This document shows, piece by piece, positions 9,716 through 18,081 of a DNA stretch of 64,000 bases. Each line of letters opens with the position of its first letter. Positions within the stretch are counted from its first letter, which is position 1. A program made the translations under genes and the position numbers. Source of the DNA: Olsenella profusa F0195 (GTDB taxonomy: Bacteria > Actinomycetota > Coriobacteriia > Coriobacteriales > Atopobiaceae); contig NZ_AWEZ01000030.1 in NCBI RefSeq assembly GCF_000468755.1, positions 1 to 64,000 of the forward strand. The letters are read 5' to 3'. The notes under the pieces were generated by a model. The model worked only from the letters and a program-made list of their open reading frames with translations. It was not told where the DNA came from and searched no databases.

Positions 9716-10296
9716 TGCGCGCCCTCCTCATGCGAAGGCTGGTCGGACAGCAGCGTGGTCATCGCCTCGTCGCCCGAAAGCAGGGTGGTGCCCGCCTCGT
9801 CGGCGGAGGCAGGGGCGTCGGCGGAAAGGAGCGTGGTTCCGGCCTCATCGGCGCCGGTCCCCTCGTTGGCAAGCAGCGTGGTTCCCGTCTCGTCCGCATC
9901 CGACGCGTCAGCGGAAAGCAGCGTGGTGCCGGTCTCGTCGGAGTCCGAGCCGGTCCCGGCATCCGAGAGCAGCGTGGTGCCCGCCTCGTCCCCCGCAGAC
10001 GTGTCCTGCGACCTCTGGGACCTCACCTTCCTCAGGTGCAGGCTCCCACTGCCCTCGCCCTCGGGCGCGTCGGGCCCATCCGCCGTGAGCGCCCGGGCCG
10101 ACCGCTCGCGGCTGCGCCTGAGCGCCCACGACTCCGCACGCATGGTGGCGATCGCGCGCTCGGCCGTCCTGCCGGTGAGCTCGTCGCGCACCGCGCGGAT
10201 GTCAAACGCGAAGAACATGAGCGCGGCGGCGATCACCAGCAGCACCGCAAGGACCAGCAGCACCGTCGAGATCGTCCCCAGAAGGTTTGCCGTCAT
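9712..10296 (-). CDS. Single-span membrane protein with six TTLL repeats, candidate phospho-Thr scaffold
   Basis: 194 aa from the ATG at 10296, which overlaps the kinase stop (ATGA). One transmembrane helix (about residues 6-28) is followed by a basic cytoplasmic-type stretch and then six acidic repeats, DE[AT][GM]TTLL[SA], down to the C-terminus. Acidic TT motifs resemble phospho-threonine sites read by FHA domains (for example ETT in GarA/OdhI). The gene sits directly behind a Ser/Thr kinase, and two FHA proteins are encoded in the same locus, so a phosphorylation-dependent scaffold is a reasonable inference. No enzyme domain is visible. Confidence 0.75.
   Translation of the reverse strand: MTANLLGTISTVLLVLAVLLVIAAALMFFAFDIRAVRDELTGRTAERAIATMRAESWALRRSRERSARALTADGPDAPEGEGSGSLHLRKVRSQRSQDTSAGDEAGTTLLSDAGTGSDSDETGTTLLSADASDADETGTTLLANEGTGADEAGTTLLSADAPASADEAGTTLLSGDEAMTTLLSDQPSHEEGAQ
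9745..9991 (-). repeat. In-frame tandem repeats encoding the DE-x-x-TTLL units
   Basis: Six degenerate copies of a coding repeat. On the plus strand each contains AGCAGCGTGGT or a close variant followed by a GCCTCGTC-type block. Spacing between copies varies, which suggests past expansion and contraction by slippage or recombination. Confidence 0.8.
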
Positions 10297-12032
10297 CACT
10301 GGCTGTCCCCCACATCCACGAAGGCGTCCTCGATCGCCTGCCTCGTCGCGTCGGCGTTGGCCCTCAGCCGCCACAGCTCCTCGTCCTGCTGGTCCGTGGT
10401 GGTGGGGGCGCCGTCCGCGATGTCCTGCGCCGCCGCCTCGAGCGCCAGCATGTCCTCCTTCGAGATGCCGTCCGCACGGAACTTGCGCGCGTACGTCCTG
10501 AGCGCGTCCTGGGCGAGCGCGGCGGCATCCAGGCGCATCACGTTGTTGTCGCTGTCCGCCATCTCGTCCAGCAGGGTCTGCAGGCGCGCGAAGTACGGCG
10601 CGTAGGCGCCGGCGTCATCCCCCTCGCCCATACGCGGCACCACATCGCAGGCGAAGTCGGCCATGTCGGCATAGGCCTCGGCCATCGGGGCGCCATAGAA
10701 GCCCTCCACCTCCGCGGCGCTGTGCATCCACCGGGAGGCGGCGCGCATGCGCGGATAGCTCGAGCCGGCGGAGGTGCCGTAGCCCGCGTCCCCGTAGTAG
10801 TACCAGTAGAGCTTGCCCGTCTCGAACGAGAGCTCCGCCCAGGCCTGTCCATCCGACCTCAGCGCGTCCATGTTGGGGGCTATCGTCTGCTCGAACTGCT
10901 GCTCCTCGGTCGTGGAGAACACGCCGTCGGAGCGATAGAGCCTGAAGAGCCCCCTATAGGGACGGAGGTCCGCGGGCAGGATGCCCGCCGCGTGCACGTA
11001 GGCCGCCGACGCCGTCTCCTGGTCGACCGACTGGTCTCCCAGCCCCATCCAATAGTCGAAGTCGGAGTTGAGCAGGTTCCAGCGCACGGCGATGAGCACG
11101 AGGCCCACGACCAGGCACGCGGCCGCCCCTATGAGGGCACCGGTGAACGCGCGCCACTTGCGACGCAGCCCCCGCTGCTGTGCCTCGTCGTGCGTCGTGT
11201 AGTTCTCCAGCACATAGGCGAACTCCGCGGCGTCGGAGTAGCGGTCGTTTGGGTTGGCCGCCATCGCACGTGCCACGATGGACTCGATGCCGTGCGAGAG
11301 CTCGGGCACGACCTGTCTGAGGGGTGCCGCGTCGGCGGGGTCGTCGGGCGGTCGTCTGCCTGTGAGCAGGGCGTACATGGTGGCCCCCAACCCATAGACG
11401 TCTGCGCGGCCGTCGAGCGGCGCGCCCGCGCGCTGCTCCGGGGCGGCATAGCCGTGGGTGCCCAGGTGGCGATGGCCGCCCTCCTCGCCGCCGTGCACGG
11501 TGCCCTGCTCGCGCGCGATGCCAAAGTCGATGAGGCGCACGGTGCCGTCCGGGCGCAGCATGACGTTGGAGGGCTTCATGTCGCAGTAGATGACGGGCGG
11601 GCTCTGCTGGTGCAGGTAGTCCAGGACGTCGCACAGCTGCACGGCCCACGCGACCACGTCGTCCTCGTCCTGCGGGCCCATGCCCATCACGGACTCGAGC
11701 GTGCGGCCGTCCACGTAGTCCATGACCACGTAGAGCTCGCCGCCCTCGTCCACCAGGTCGACGATGCGCGGGATGGCCGCGTGGTCCAGGCGCTTGATGA
11801 GGTTGGCCTCTGCGACCAGGCTCGCCTCCACGACCCTGCGCTCGGCCGGATCCGAGGAGAGCCGGATCTCCTTGACCGCCCACTGCTTGCCCAGGGTGGT
11901 GTCCAGCGCCAGCCACACGACCGACATGCCGCCCCGGCCAATCTCGCGCTGCAGCTGGTAGCGCGACCCGACCGTCCTGGGGGCACCGCCTGTGGCCTCC
12001 TCCTGGCGCGGGGGTATGGGCTGTTCGTCCAT
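10296..12032 (-). CDS. Transmembrane Ser/Thr protein kinase (PknB-like)
   Basis: 578 aa. The start at 12032 is chosen because AGAGGA lies 7 bases upstream; in-frame starts further up (12056, 12152) lack a site. The kinase domain spans about residues 25-275: glycine loop GRGGMSVVW (32-40), catalytic Lys54 in AVKEI, loop YCDMKPSN with Asp151, and DFG at 169-171. The usual HRD reads YCD, so the Arg is missing and activation-loop dependence may differ. A transmembrane helix at about 297-317 precedes an extracytoplasmic domain of about 250 residues without PASTA repeats. The gene is coupled by ATGA to the TTLL protein. Likely targets are the TTLL protein and other T7SS components. Confidence 0.9.
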   Translation of the reverse strand: MDEQPIPPRQEEATGGAPRTVGSRYQLQREIGRGGMSVVWLALDTTLGKQWAVKEIRLSSDPAERRVVEASLVAEANLIKRLDHAAIPRIVDLVDEGGELYVVMDYVDGRTLESVMGMGPQDEDDVVAWAVQLCDVLDYLHQQSPPVIYCDMKPSNVMLRPDGTVRLIDFGIAREQGTVHGGEEGGHRHLGTHGYAAPEQRAGAPLDGRADVYGLGATMYALLTGRRPPDDPADAAPLRQVVPELSHGIESIVARAMAANPNDRYSDAAEFAYVLENYTTHDEAQQRGLRRKWRAFTGALIGAAACLVVGLVLIAVRWNLLNSDFDYWMGLGDQSVDQETASAAYVHAAGILPADLRPYRGLFRLYRSDGVFSTTEEQQFEQTIAPNMDALRSDGQAWAELSFETGKLYWYYYGDAGYGTSAGSSYPRMRAASRWMHSAAEVEGFYGAPMAEAYADMADFACDVVPRMGEGDDAGAYAPYFARLQTLLDEMADSDNNVMRLDAAALAQDALRTYARKFRADGISKEDMLALEAAAQDIADGAPTTTDQQDEELWRLRANADATRQAIEDAFVDVGDSQ

Positions 12033-12155
12033 CGGACCGTCCTCTGGCGTAGGCATGTTCCCGACAGGTACGCCGCCCGCCCTCGCAACCGAGGCAGCAG
12101 ACAAGCAGAGTACCATCCCATCTATTCTTAGGTTTCTTCCATGATTAAACAACGT

Positions 12156-12184
12156 GTTTTATGAACGTCATAAATTTTTGACAA
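12156..12184 (-). promoter_or_regulatory. Promoter of the kinase operon with embedded palindromic operator
   Basis: On the minus strand TTGTCA (12184-12179), a 17-base spacer and TAAAAC (12161-12156). The perfect palindrome TTTATGA-ACG-TCATAAA (12158-12174) covers the spacer and part of the -10, a typical repressor position. The surrounding 12.12-12.24 kb stretch is strikingly AT-rich for this genome. Confidence 0.6.
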
Positions 12185-12293
12185 GTTTTGTAGAAATAAT
12201 ACAGCTACCTGTCCTCCTACAAACTTACCCTCAGTCTCATGTCCCACGAGACCCGGGAGGCGCAGCGCCCGGTGCCATCCGGATCCGCGGCGG

Positions 12294-13451
12294 CTAGCGC
12301 ACGGAGAACGACTCGTCCGCCAGCGTGAACACGTCTCCACGGGAGAGCAGCGCGGACGCGTGCGGGACCAGGCGCTGGCCATGCACGTAGGTGCCGTTTG
12401 CGGCACCGCAGTCCACGACGCGCAGGCCCTCGCCCACGCGCATGACGCGCGCATGGACTCTGCTCACGTTCTGGTTGCCGCCAAAGTGCAGGTCGCACGT
12501 TGCGGACCTCCCCAGGTTGTGCTCGCCGGGACCAACCTCGAGGGCCAGCCCATCGCGCATGCGCATGACGTACAGGGGCGCGGCCGTCGCCTGCTCGCCC
12601 GTCGAGGCGCCCAGCGAGCCCGACCCCAGGCTCGAGGTGTCATCGCTGCCGTCCCGGCCCTGTCCCGCATGCTGCCAGGCGGGAGGTTCCTGGGGCAGCG
12701 CCCGGTCGACCTCCCCTATGCGTTGGGCCGTCGTCTGGGCCACATAGCCAGCCTCGCCCCCGCCCAACAGAGTGAGCGGGTCGAAGGACGCCACGTTGTC
12801 CCCCGCTATGTCGGCCGGTATCGGCGGCCGGTGCGACCCTTCCCCTCGGCCCTCGAAGCGCGTCAGGGGCACGCCCTCGAACTCCTGATCCAGGAAGCGC
12901 GAGAAGGCATCCGGCGAGAACACGCGCTGCCTGCGGGCCCAGTCCGCCACCGCATGCCGGTGCGCCTCGTCCTCCCTCACGACCATGTGCGCATGGGCCT
13001 TGTCACCCAGCCAGGTGAGCAGCGAAAGCGGCGTCCCGTGCTTGGACGCGCGCTTGGAGGTGGTGGCCTGGGCGGGGCGGGGCACCAGCACGTAGCACGC
13101 CTCCCCCTCGGGCGTCACGAAGACGTGGGCAGGGTCAAACCAGAGGTTGGCCGTGGGGATGCCCTGCTCGACGCAGGTCTCGCAGACGTGCGCGACCGAC
13201 CTCAGCAGCCCCTCGTACTGCGCCGTGCTCAGGGCGGCCTTGGTGAACCTCTCGAGCGTGCAGGTGCCCTTGACGTCGTAGCTCAGGTGGTCGCCCCGCT
13301 CCGTGCCGTCGAACTCGAAGGGCAGCAGGATCCGGTCGGGCTGCTCGCGCAGCCACTGCGACCATACGTAGTCCGCGCGCTCCCCCTTCTTCAGGGTGAG
13401 CCGCAGGAGGCGGAGCTTGCGGGTCATCGTGCGCTTGAGCTTCTCCTTCAT
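12294..13451 (-). CDS. FHA-domain T7SS protein (DUF6382/EssB-like N-terminus)
   Basis: 385 aa with a C-terminal FHA domain at about residues 300-385: LGRS, NVSRVHARV and ANGTYVHG are the phospho-peptide-binding signature. The first 200 residues look like the DUF6382 domain seen with FHA in T7SS loci, which may be related to the EssB/YukC pseudokinase fold; that match is from memory of the family and uncertain. A low-complexity linker lies at about 215-290. No transmembrane helix is evident, unlike classical EssB. The gene follows the YukD-like gene by 6 bases. It probably reads phosphorylated threonines made by the nearby kinase. Confidence 0.75.
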   Translation of the reverse strand: MKEKLKRTMTRKLRLLRLTLKKGERADYVWSQWLREQPDRILLPFEFDGTERGDHLSYDVKGTCTLERFTKAALSTAQYEGLLRSVAHVCETCVEQGIPTANLWFDPAHVFVTPEGEACYVLVPRPAQATTSKRASKHGTPLSLLTWLGDKAHAHMVVREDEAHRHAVADWARRQRVFSPDAFSRFLDQEFEGVPLTRFEGRGEGSHRPPIPADIAGDNVASFDPLTLLGGGEAGYVAQTTAQRIGEVDRALPQEPPAWQHAGQGRDGSDDTSSLGSGSLGASTGEQATAAPLYVMRMRDGLALEVGPGEHNLGRSATCDLHFGGNQNVSRVHARVMRVGEGLRVVDCGAANGTYVHGQRLVPHASALLSRGDVFTLADESFSVR

Positions 13452-13457
13452 GGCAGC

Positions 13458-13739
13458 TCACATGAGGGCCAGGAGGGAGCCGTCCGCCACTATCTCCCGC
13501 GCCTTGAGCGCACGGATGCTCTCGTTGGGGTTGAGGAGCTCGCCCGTGGAGGGGAGGTCCGGATCGCACAGCATGAGGTCCTCCTCGCCCGTGCTCTGCC
13601 AGTAGCCGTGCTCCATGCGCTCGAACAGGCGCGAGACGAGGTTCGCACACTCCGCCACCGAGAGGTCCAAGGGGAGAAAGAAGCTATGTTCACTGTGCGT
13701 TGGGGTGAGCAGGACCCTCACCTGCAATTTGTCCTTCAT
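13458..13739 (-). CDS. esaB: YukD/EsaB-like ubiquitin-fold T7SS protein
   Basis: 93-aa protein with a beta-grasp pattern (QVRVLLTP, FFLPLDLSV) and the C-terminal GSLLALM, of a size typical for YukD/EsaB. AGGAGG lies 5 bases before the ATG. YukD/EsaB is a conserved small cytosolic T7SS component; its position directly before the FHA protein fits. Assignment rests on length, fold pattern and context. Confidence 0.72.
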   Translation of the reverse strand: MKDKLQVRVLLTPTHSEHSFFLPLDLSVAECANLVSRLFERMEHGYWQSTGEEDLMLCDPDLPSTGELLNPNESIRALKAREIVADGSLLALM

Positions 13740-13791
13740 GGGGCCTCCTGGGACGATGGCGCGCGACGCGCCGAGCGTTCTGACACAAGCT

Positions 13792-13808
13792 TACACGAAA
13801 TGCGTGTA
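13792..13808. promoter_or_regulatory. 17-bp palindrome upstream of the YukD-like gene
   Basis: TACACG-AAATG-CGTGTA, about 53 bases upstream of the ATG at 13739. It is a candidate operator for the yukD-FHA transcription unit. No clear -10/-35 pair was identified around it. Confidence 0.4.
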
Positions 13809-13946
13809 CGGCACGTGTTCGACCGTTGCCATGCCGCGCGCCTGATGCGCGTCGCCATGCCCGACCGCACGCATCTTGCCCCAGGTGTGACCCAGGGACA
13901 TCGAGGGCACTCGAATCGATGCCACCAGCGGGGCGGGACGCCACGG

Positions 13947-14390
13947 CTACCCCATCACCGGGTGGCCCGGGTTCCAGGTGATTGGCCTGCGCCTGGCGTA
14001 GCCCGGGTCGCCGGGGTCGCCCGTGCCGTCCCAGGGTTCGTAGCCGTCCCACGGGGAGGTGTCGTCGTCGCCCAGCACCCACATCAGCCTGCGCACCGTC
14101 GCCGCGTCGGGCGGCTCCGCGTCGCGCGTCTTGGGGGACGTCTGGGAGATGTCGAGCGTGTAGAGCGACGAACTGGAGGAGAACGGGTCGGTGCCCTCGA
14201 CGCCGGCGTAGACGTCCATCCTGCGGCCGAGGCCCCAGACGGCCACGAGGGCGTCGTGTATCGTGGCGGCCCACGAGCCGAAGTCCCCGTTGCGCAGGCG
14301 CATGAGCAGAATCCTCACCCTCGGGTGGGTGTAGCCGTTGTTCAGGTACTCCTCCAGCTCGTCGGCCCTCCAAGGGGCGGCGGCACGGCA
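13947..14390 (-). pseudogene. 5'-truncated gene remnant of unknown function
   Basis: A 148-codon open frame with plausible protein composition (DELEEYLNNGYTHPRVRILL, then VVWGLGRRMDVYAGVEGTDP-like sequence) but no usable start. It begins directly after an in-frame TGA at 14391-14393, and its only internal start candidate is a GTG at 14318 without a ribosome site. It looks like the C-terminal part of a longer GC-rich gene. The loss point lies 20 bases from the end of the lower-GC lipase cassette, consistent with truncation by cassette insertion. The original product is not recognised. Confidence 0.45.
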
Positions 14391-14413
14391 TCACAGTAAC
14401 GCACGAGAGATGC

Positions 14414-15970
14414 CTAGCGTTTCCCCAACATACCCAGTCTTCCATATATCTTGGCAAGCTGAGCTGCGGCGCCCTCAATATTGGAAGCAATCTCATCCAT
14501 ATCTTGCGTATACTGGCTGTGATGCTCCTCGGCCGCGTTAAAGGCGGCAATGATATCCTCTCTCGACACATCGTTCATATCAACCTGTTTGCGTAGGTAC
14601 GTATCCATATCGTTACGGTAGTTTTCCACGTTGAGTCGACCGATAAGGTCCTCAAAGCGATAGTTCACATCCCAATGCGTGACGTCCCACCATGGCTCGG
14701 CATCAACCTGAGCCACAATGTTGAGAAGCTCCTGCATCCGCTCGTCCGACCAGTCACGAACCTCCTCTTGGCGCACGTCCACAACCTCACGGCCACGCGC
14801 ACCATTCTCAATACCACTTTCCGTAGCGCTAAACGAAGACTCGAAGCGCGTCTTCCACTCTTCGTCTATCTGTATGCCAAACTTCTTAGCCAAGAGATCC
14901 AAGAGCAAAGAACGCGCATTCTTGCTCTTCAAACAGTGCATGATCAGAGATGCCATGACATCGCTCAGCTTGCCGGAATAAACCAGCTGCTTTATGAGGT
15001 CTTCAGTATGGGGATACTCGCAGAGCATTGCTATGAGCGCCCCAAAGGCATCGGGATCTTGCTGGATGTATTCCTTGGCCTTGCCCGAATCGTTTATGCA
15101 TAGCCCAAGCAGATCGGCAACGGCCTTCTGCTGGTTCGCAGGGACATTGTTCATAATCCATATGGAGAAGTTGTTGATTGTCTTCCAGTAGTCACTCGCC
15201 TCGCCAGACGTATCCAGCTTGAAGTCCTTCGAGTTGGAGAAGAGTGACATGGGCGCATGGTTCTCTGGCCGAAATTCTGGATCCCTCCCGGACCTCGTGA
15301 AGTTAACGTCCCCCGCAATGGAGTAAAGCAAAGCGCTCACAAAGTCGCCCTCGTAGTTATAGGCATGAATGTGCGCGCGGTTGGCAGCAATCTGCGAGGC
15401 ATACTTGTTCATGAAGTCGCTACCAAAGCCCTGGCCATCGAAGGAGTAGCACTCGTCGACGTTGGGGTTGGTCACGGCTGTGTACATCGCCTTATTGCCA
15501 CCCTTGGAGTGACCCGACACCGTAATGTGGTAGTCTCCACCCTCTGCCATCTTGTTGACGTAATCGTTAGCCGCCTTCTGGTCGGGAGTGTCAGACTCAT
15601 AGAGTCCTTTGAAATTGTCACCCCACTCCCCGGTGGATCCCTCCGTACCCTTGAAGACGATATACATGTCGCTCGTCTTGTCATTCACAAGGGTCATGTT
15701 GCGGCTTGTTTGGCCATTCGTGCCCGGTTGCGTAAGGTCCTTTACGCGAAGGTTCGCAACCTCGGGTTCCTGCAGGGCATGGTTGATGAGTGCCTTGTAC
15801 TGCACGTCACTGATGTACTGATCATGCTGGCCAGATTCTCCCGCATGATCCTTCATGTACGTGAGCAGGGACTTCATGTCCTTGGCATTGCTTGCGTCAT
15901 AGGCGTTTGAGAGACCCTGCTGATAAATGAGAGTATTGAGCTGAGCGAGCTCGTCTGGGCTCAGAGACAT
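14414..15970 (-). CDS. DUF2974/Mbeg1-like lipase, putative T7SS effector (copy 2)
   Basis: 518-aa paralogue of the lipase at 2903-4564. It shares the start MSL-PDELAQLNTLIYQ, the motif GHSKGGNK (nucleophile Ser155), the oxyanion segment VFKGTEG, DECYSFDGQGFG, and a helical C-terminus beginning VDMNDVS. There is no signal peptide. GC content is visibly lower than in copy 1, so the two copies have different histories. The ATG follows the lipoprotein stop by one base (TGA-C-ATG), the same arrangement as copy 1. It is the last gene of the operon whose promoter lies at 18082-18110. Confidence 0.8.
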   Translation of the reverse strand: MSLSPDELAQLNTLIYQQGLSNAYDASNAKDMKSLLTYMKDHAGESGQHDQYISDVQYKALINHALQEPEVANLRVKDLTQPGTNGQTSRNMTLVNDKTSDMYIVFKGTEGSTGEWGDNFKGLYESDTPDQKAANDYVNKMAEGGDYHITVSGHSKGGNKAMYTAVTNPNVDECYSFDGQGFGSDFMNKYASQIAANRAHIHAYNYEGDFVSALLYSIAGDVNFTRSGRDPEFRPENHAPMSLFSNSKDFKLDTSGEASDYWKTINNFSIWIMNNVPANQQKAVADLLGLCINDSGKAKEYIQQDPDAFGALIAMLCEYPHTEDLIKQLVYSGKLSDVMASLIMHCLKSKNARSLLLDLLAKKFGIQIDEEWKTRFESSFSATESGIENGARGREVVDVRQEEVRDWSDERMQELLNIVAQVDAEPWWDVTHWDVNYRFEDLIGRLNVENYRNDMDTYLRKQVDMNDVSREDIIAAFNAAEEHHSQYTQDMDEIASNIEGAAAQLAKIYGRLGMLGKR

Positions 15971-15971
15971 G

Positions 15972-16874
15972 TCATCTCACCCCCGAAAGGTCACCTGTCA
16001 GCTGCCATGTGTACTGGCCAGCCTGCACGGCATTACGTGCCCATTCCCCGGTGAATCCTGCATCCCCAAGGGGTTGGGTAACCTTGTAGGCCTCCCAGTG
16101 GATGTTCAGGCCAAGCTCCTCCAAGGAGGCGACCATCGCGTTCACGTGTCTCTCATACTCCTCCTCGCTGAGCGTGGAGTCGGGCGAGAGATACGCCCAT
16201 ACATGTCCTCCCAGATAGGGGCCCGCCTCAGTAAGGGAGGCGTCCGCAGCGAGGGTCACCCTCTGCCCTTGGTTTCGAGCGTCATTCATCACCTCTGGGT
16301 AGGGCCTGTCATCCATACCGACGACACACGTCCATGTGCCTTGTGGCACATCGGAAAAGGCAGAGGCTGCGGCCGTCTCCACAGCCGACTCATACCCTCC
16401 ATGGAGACGTACGTAAAGATAGGTATCAGCCCACTCCGCGTCACCACTTTGCGGCGCGCCATCGGGGAAGAAGGTGCATGTGCACGTCTCCCCCGTAAAG
16501 GGACCGGACGCCACTGTGCAGGTCACGCTATCGGCCTCGCTCAACGCACCACGAGAGAGGGTCACCTGCGACGCGTGGAACTGTTCCCCATAACGTTCCG
16601 AGAGATGATCCTCCACCGCCTCGGCATAGCGGACGTTCTCCCGCGAGGTAATTGAGGGCCACGTCCCCTCCTTGAGGGACGAGATGACGTCATCGGGAGC
16701 CCCGAGCTGCGCCGCCATCGCACAGTCGCGCTCACTGACCTCTTCGCTCATGTTCACTACTCCCTGATTCGTCTGGGAATCCCCAGGTGCGTTTGACGCA
16801 CAACCCACGCAACCTATGCCAACCGCCAGTATAAGCGCGACACCTGCCGCCACAATGCGAGCTATCCTTACCAA
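15972..16874 (-). CDS. Lipoprotein paired with the lipase (copy 2)
   Basis: 300-aa predicted lipoprotein with a TTG start that overlaps the preceding gene by 7 bases and has a G-rich ribosome site. The signal peptide reads IVAAGVALILAVGIG and is followed by a lipobox ending GCVGC (Cys near 25). The mature N-terminus is almost identical to the copy-1 lipoprotein over QLGAPDD-ISSLKEGTWPS and NVRYAEA; the C-terminal half has diverged strongly. Shared N-termini with variable C-termini fit partner proteins matched to different lipases. Immunity or export-helper function is inferred, not shown. Confidence 0.8.
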   Translation of the reverse strand: MVRIARIVAAGVALILAVGIGCVGCASNAPGDSQTNQGVVNMSEEVSERDCAMAAQLGAPDDVISSLKEGTWPSITSRENVRYAEAVEDHLSERYGEQFHASQVTLSRGALSEADSVTCTVASGPFTGETCTCTFFPDGAPQSGDAEWADTYLYVRLHGGYESAVETAAASAFSDVPQGTWTCVVGMDDRPYPEVMNDARNQGQRVTLAADASLTEAGPYLGGHVWAYLSPDSTLSEEEYERHVNAMVASLEELGLNIHWEAYKVTQPLGDAGFTGEWARNAVQAGQYTWQLTGDLSGVR

Positions 16875-17248
16875 GATGAGCCCCCGCCCCCATGATCTGC
16901 TCCACTTGCAGCAGGGCTGGCTGTGCTCTCCCCTACGGAACTGGACGCACTTTCTGATGCGTCGGCATGCATCATCTGTGCGGCGAGCTTGAAATCCGCA
17001 TCTTGAAACTCTTCCTTTGCCGTGCCGATGGCATCGGCAAGCCCCAGGATCGTACGTGCGAGCATCTCCGCGTAGGCATTTGTTGCGTTTCCAGCACGCA
17101 CTAGCGCCTCGCCACCCGACCCTACAGTGACCCCCAAAGAGTAATCGGCATTAGCTACTTCTTCGACACAGCTGCCTATCTGACGGAGTCTGGCAATCAC
17201 GTCATCAATATTGGCAGGAACAACAACGATTTGCCCTTTGTTTTTCAT
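16868..17248 (-). CDS. Small helical T7SS-associated protein (WXG-like partner)
   Basis: 126 aa: a helical N-terminal 90 residues (IDDVIARLRQIGSCVEEVAN; AEMLARTILGLADAIGTAKE) followed by a Ser/Gly-rich flexible tail. ATG with GAGGTAG upstream. It overlaps the lipoprotein gene. Small helical proteins encoded beside LXG-type or TslA-type effectors bind their targeting helices; that role fits here but no named family is certain. Confidence 0.62.
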   Translation of the reverse strand: MKNKGQIVVVPANIDDVIARLRQIGSCVEEVANADYSLGVTVGSGGEALVRAGNATNAYAEMLARTILGLADAIGTAKEEFQDADFKLAAQMMHADASESASSSVGESTASPAASGADHGGGGSSW

Positions 17249-17257
17249 GAATCTACC

Positions 17258-17536
17258 TCAATCAAATTTGGCGTCGTCGGCATCAAGCTCCGCAATAAAC
17301 GTGTTGGTTCTCTCGGCGATGGGGGCAGACGCCTCTTCGAGCTTTTGGAGTACGGCGATAAGTTCGGCCTCATCAGTCTGAAGCGATGCGCCAATGAGGT
17401 CAGACTGGATACCCGTGGCAAGAAGAAGGTCGATCAGGTTAGAAGTTTCCTTACCTAACTCAATAAGAGTGTCCACATTCTGCTTGATGAGCAGGGCATC
17501 ATATGCCAGCTCAGGATCAGATACCTTGAAGCCCAT
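17258..17536 (-). CDS. Small helical T7SS-associated protein
   Basis: 92-aa, acidic, all-helical protein without signal peptide or cysteines, ATG preceded by GAGAGG. It lies 9 bases upstream of the next small gene in the same operon. Size and composition fit the WXG100-like or Lap-type targeting partners of T7SS effectors. No signature motif allows a firmer name. Confidence 0.58.
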   Translation of the reverse strand: MGFKVSDPELAYDALLIKQNVDTLIELGKETSNLIDLLLATGIQSDLIGASLQTDEAELIAVLQKLEEASAPIAERTNTFIAELDADDAKFD

Positions 17537-17558
17537 GATACCTCTCCCTTGATTTTAG

Positions 17559-18002
17559 TTAGATACGAAATCCCTGATGTTGGCGTTGCTCTTCAGCCTC
17601 GTGCCGAGCCACCTCAGAACGCTCAAGGGCTCGCTCGCTCTCGATGCACGCTCGTATAGAGACAAGACGCGCCTGCTCTTCGGCAAGCTCGCGCTCGGCC
17701 TGACGCGTCGCAGCAGCCACTTGAGCATCCACCTCATCAAATCCAGTTGACATTGCCTGGTTAAATTCTCCCGTCAAATATTTGACGGTACGATCAGCGT
17801 ACCGCGTCGCTATGCGCGTACCCTGCATATCACCAGCTTGACGAGCTACATTAACCTTGTAGGCAAGTTGGTCCTGGAATCTGGCGAGGGAGCGAGAGAC
17901 CTCGCCGCGATACTCTGCCAGACTATCAAGCACATGATTGAGCTCATCGATACGCGAAAGACAGGATGCCTCTCTGGCCTGCATTTGAGAGATATCAGAC
18001 AC
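17559..18002 (-). CDS. Coiled-coil T7SS operon protein
   Basis: 147 aa, GTG start with AGGTGA upstream, first gene of the cassette operon. It is predicted almost wholly alpha-helical, with a long Glu/Arg/Ala-rich coiled coil from about residue 90 (RQAERELAEEQARLVSI). It resembles the YwqH/DUF5082 type of proteins that precede LXG operons, but this is by size and pattern only. It is probably cytosolic or exported together with the lipase. Confidence 0.58.
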   Translation of the reverse strand: MSDISQMQAREASCLSRIDELNHVLDSLAEYRGEVSRSLARFQDQLAYKVNVARQAGDMQGTRIATRYADRTVKYLTGEFNQAMSTGFDEVDAQVAAATRQAERELAEEQARLVSIRACIESERALERSEVARHEAEEQRQHQGFRI

Positions 18003-18081
18003 TGTGTGTCACCTCATTCATCGATTCTTTTGTCTATCAGGACATAAGACATCAACGGTCGTAGCGTTCACATCGGAAAAG

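Noticed and set aside
12360-14399. 679-codon plus-strand open frame
   Set aside because: Spans two convincing minus-strand genes and a gap; low-complexity His/Arg sequence.
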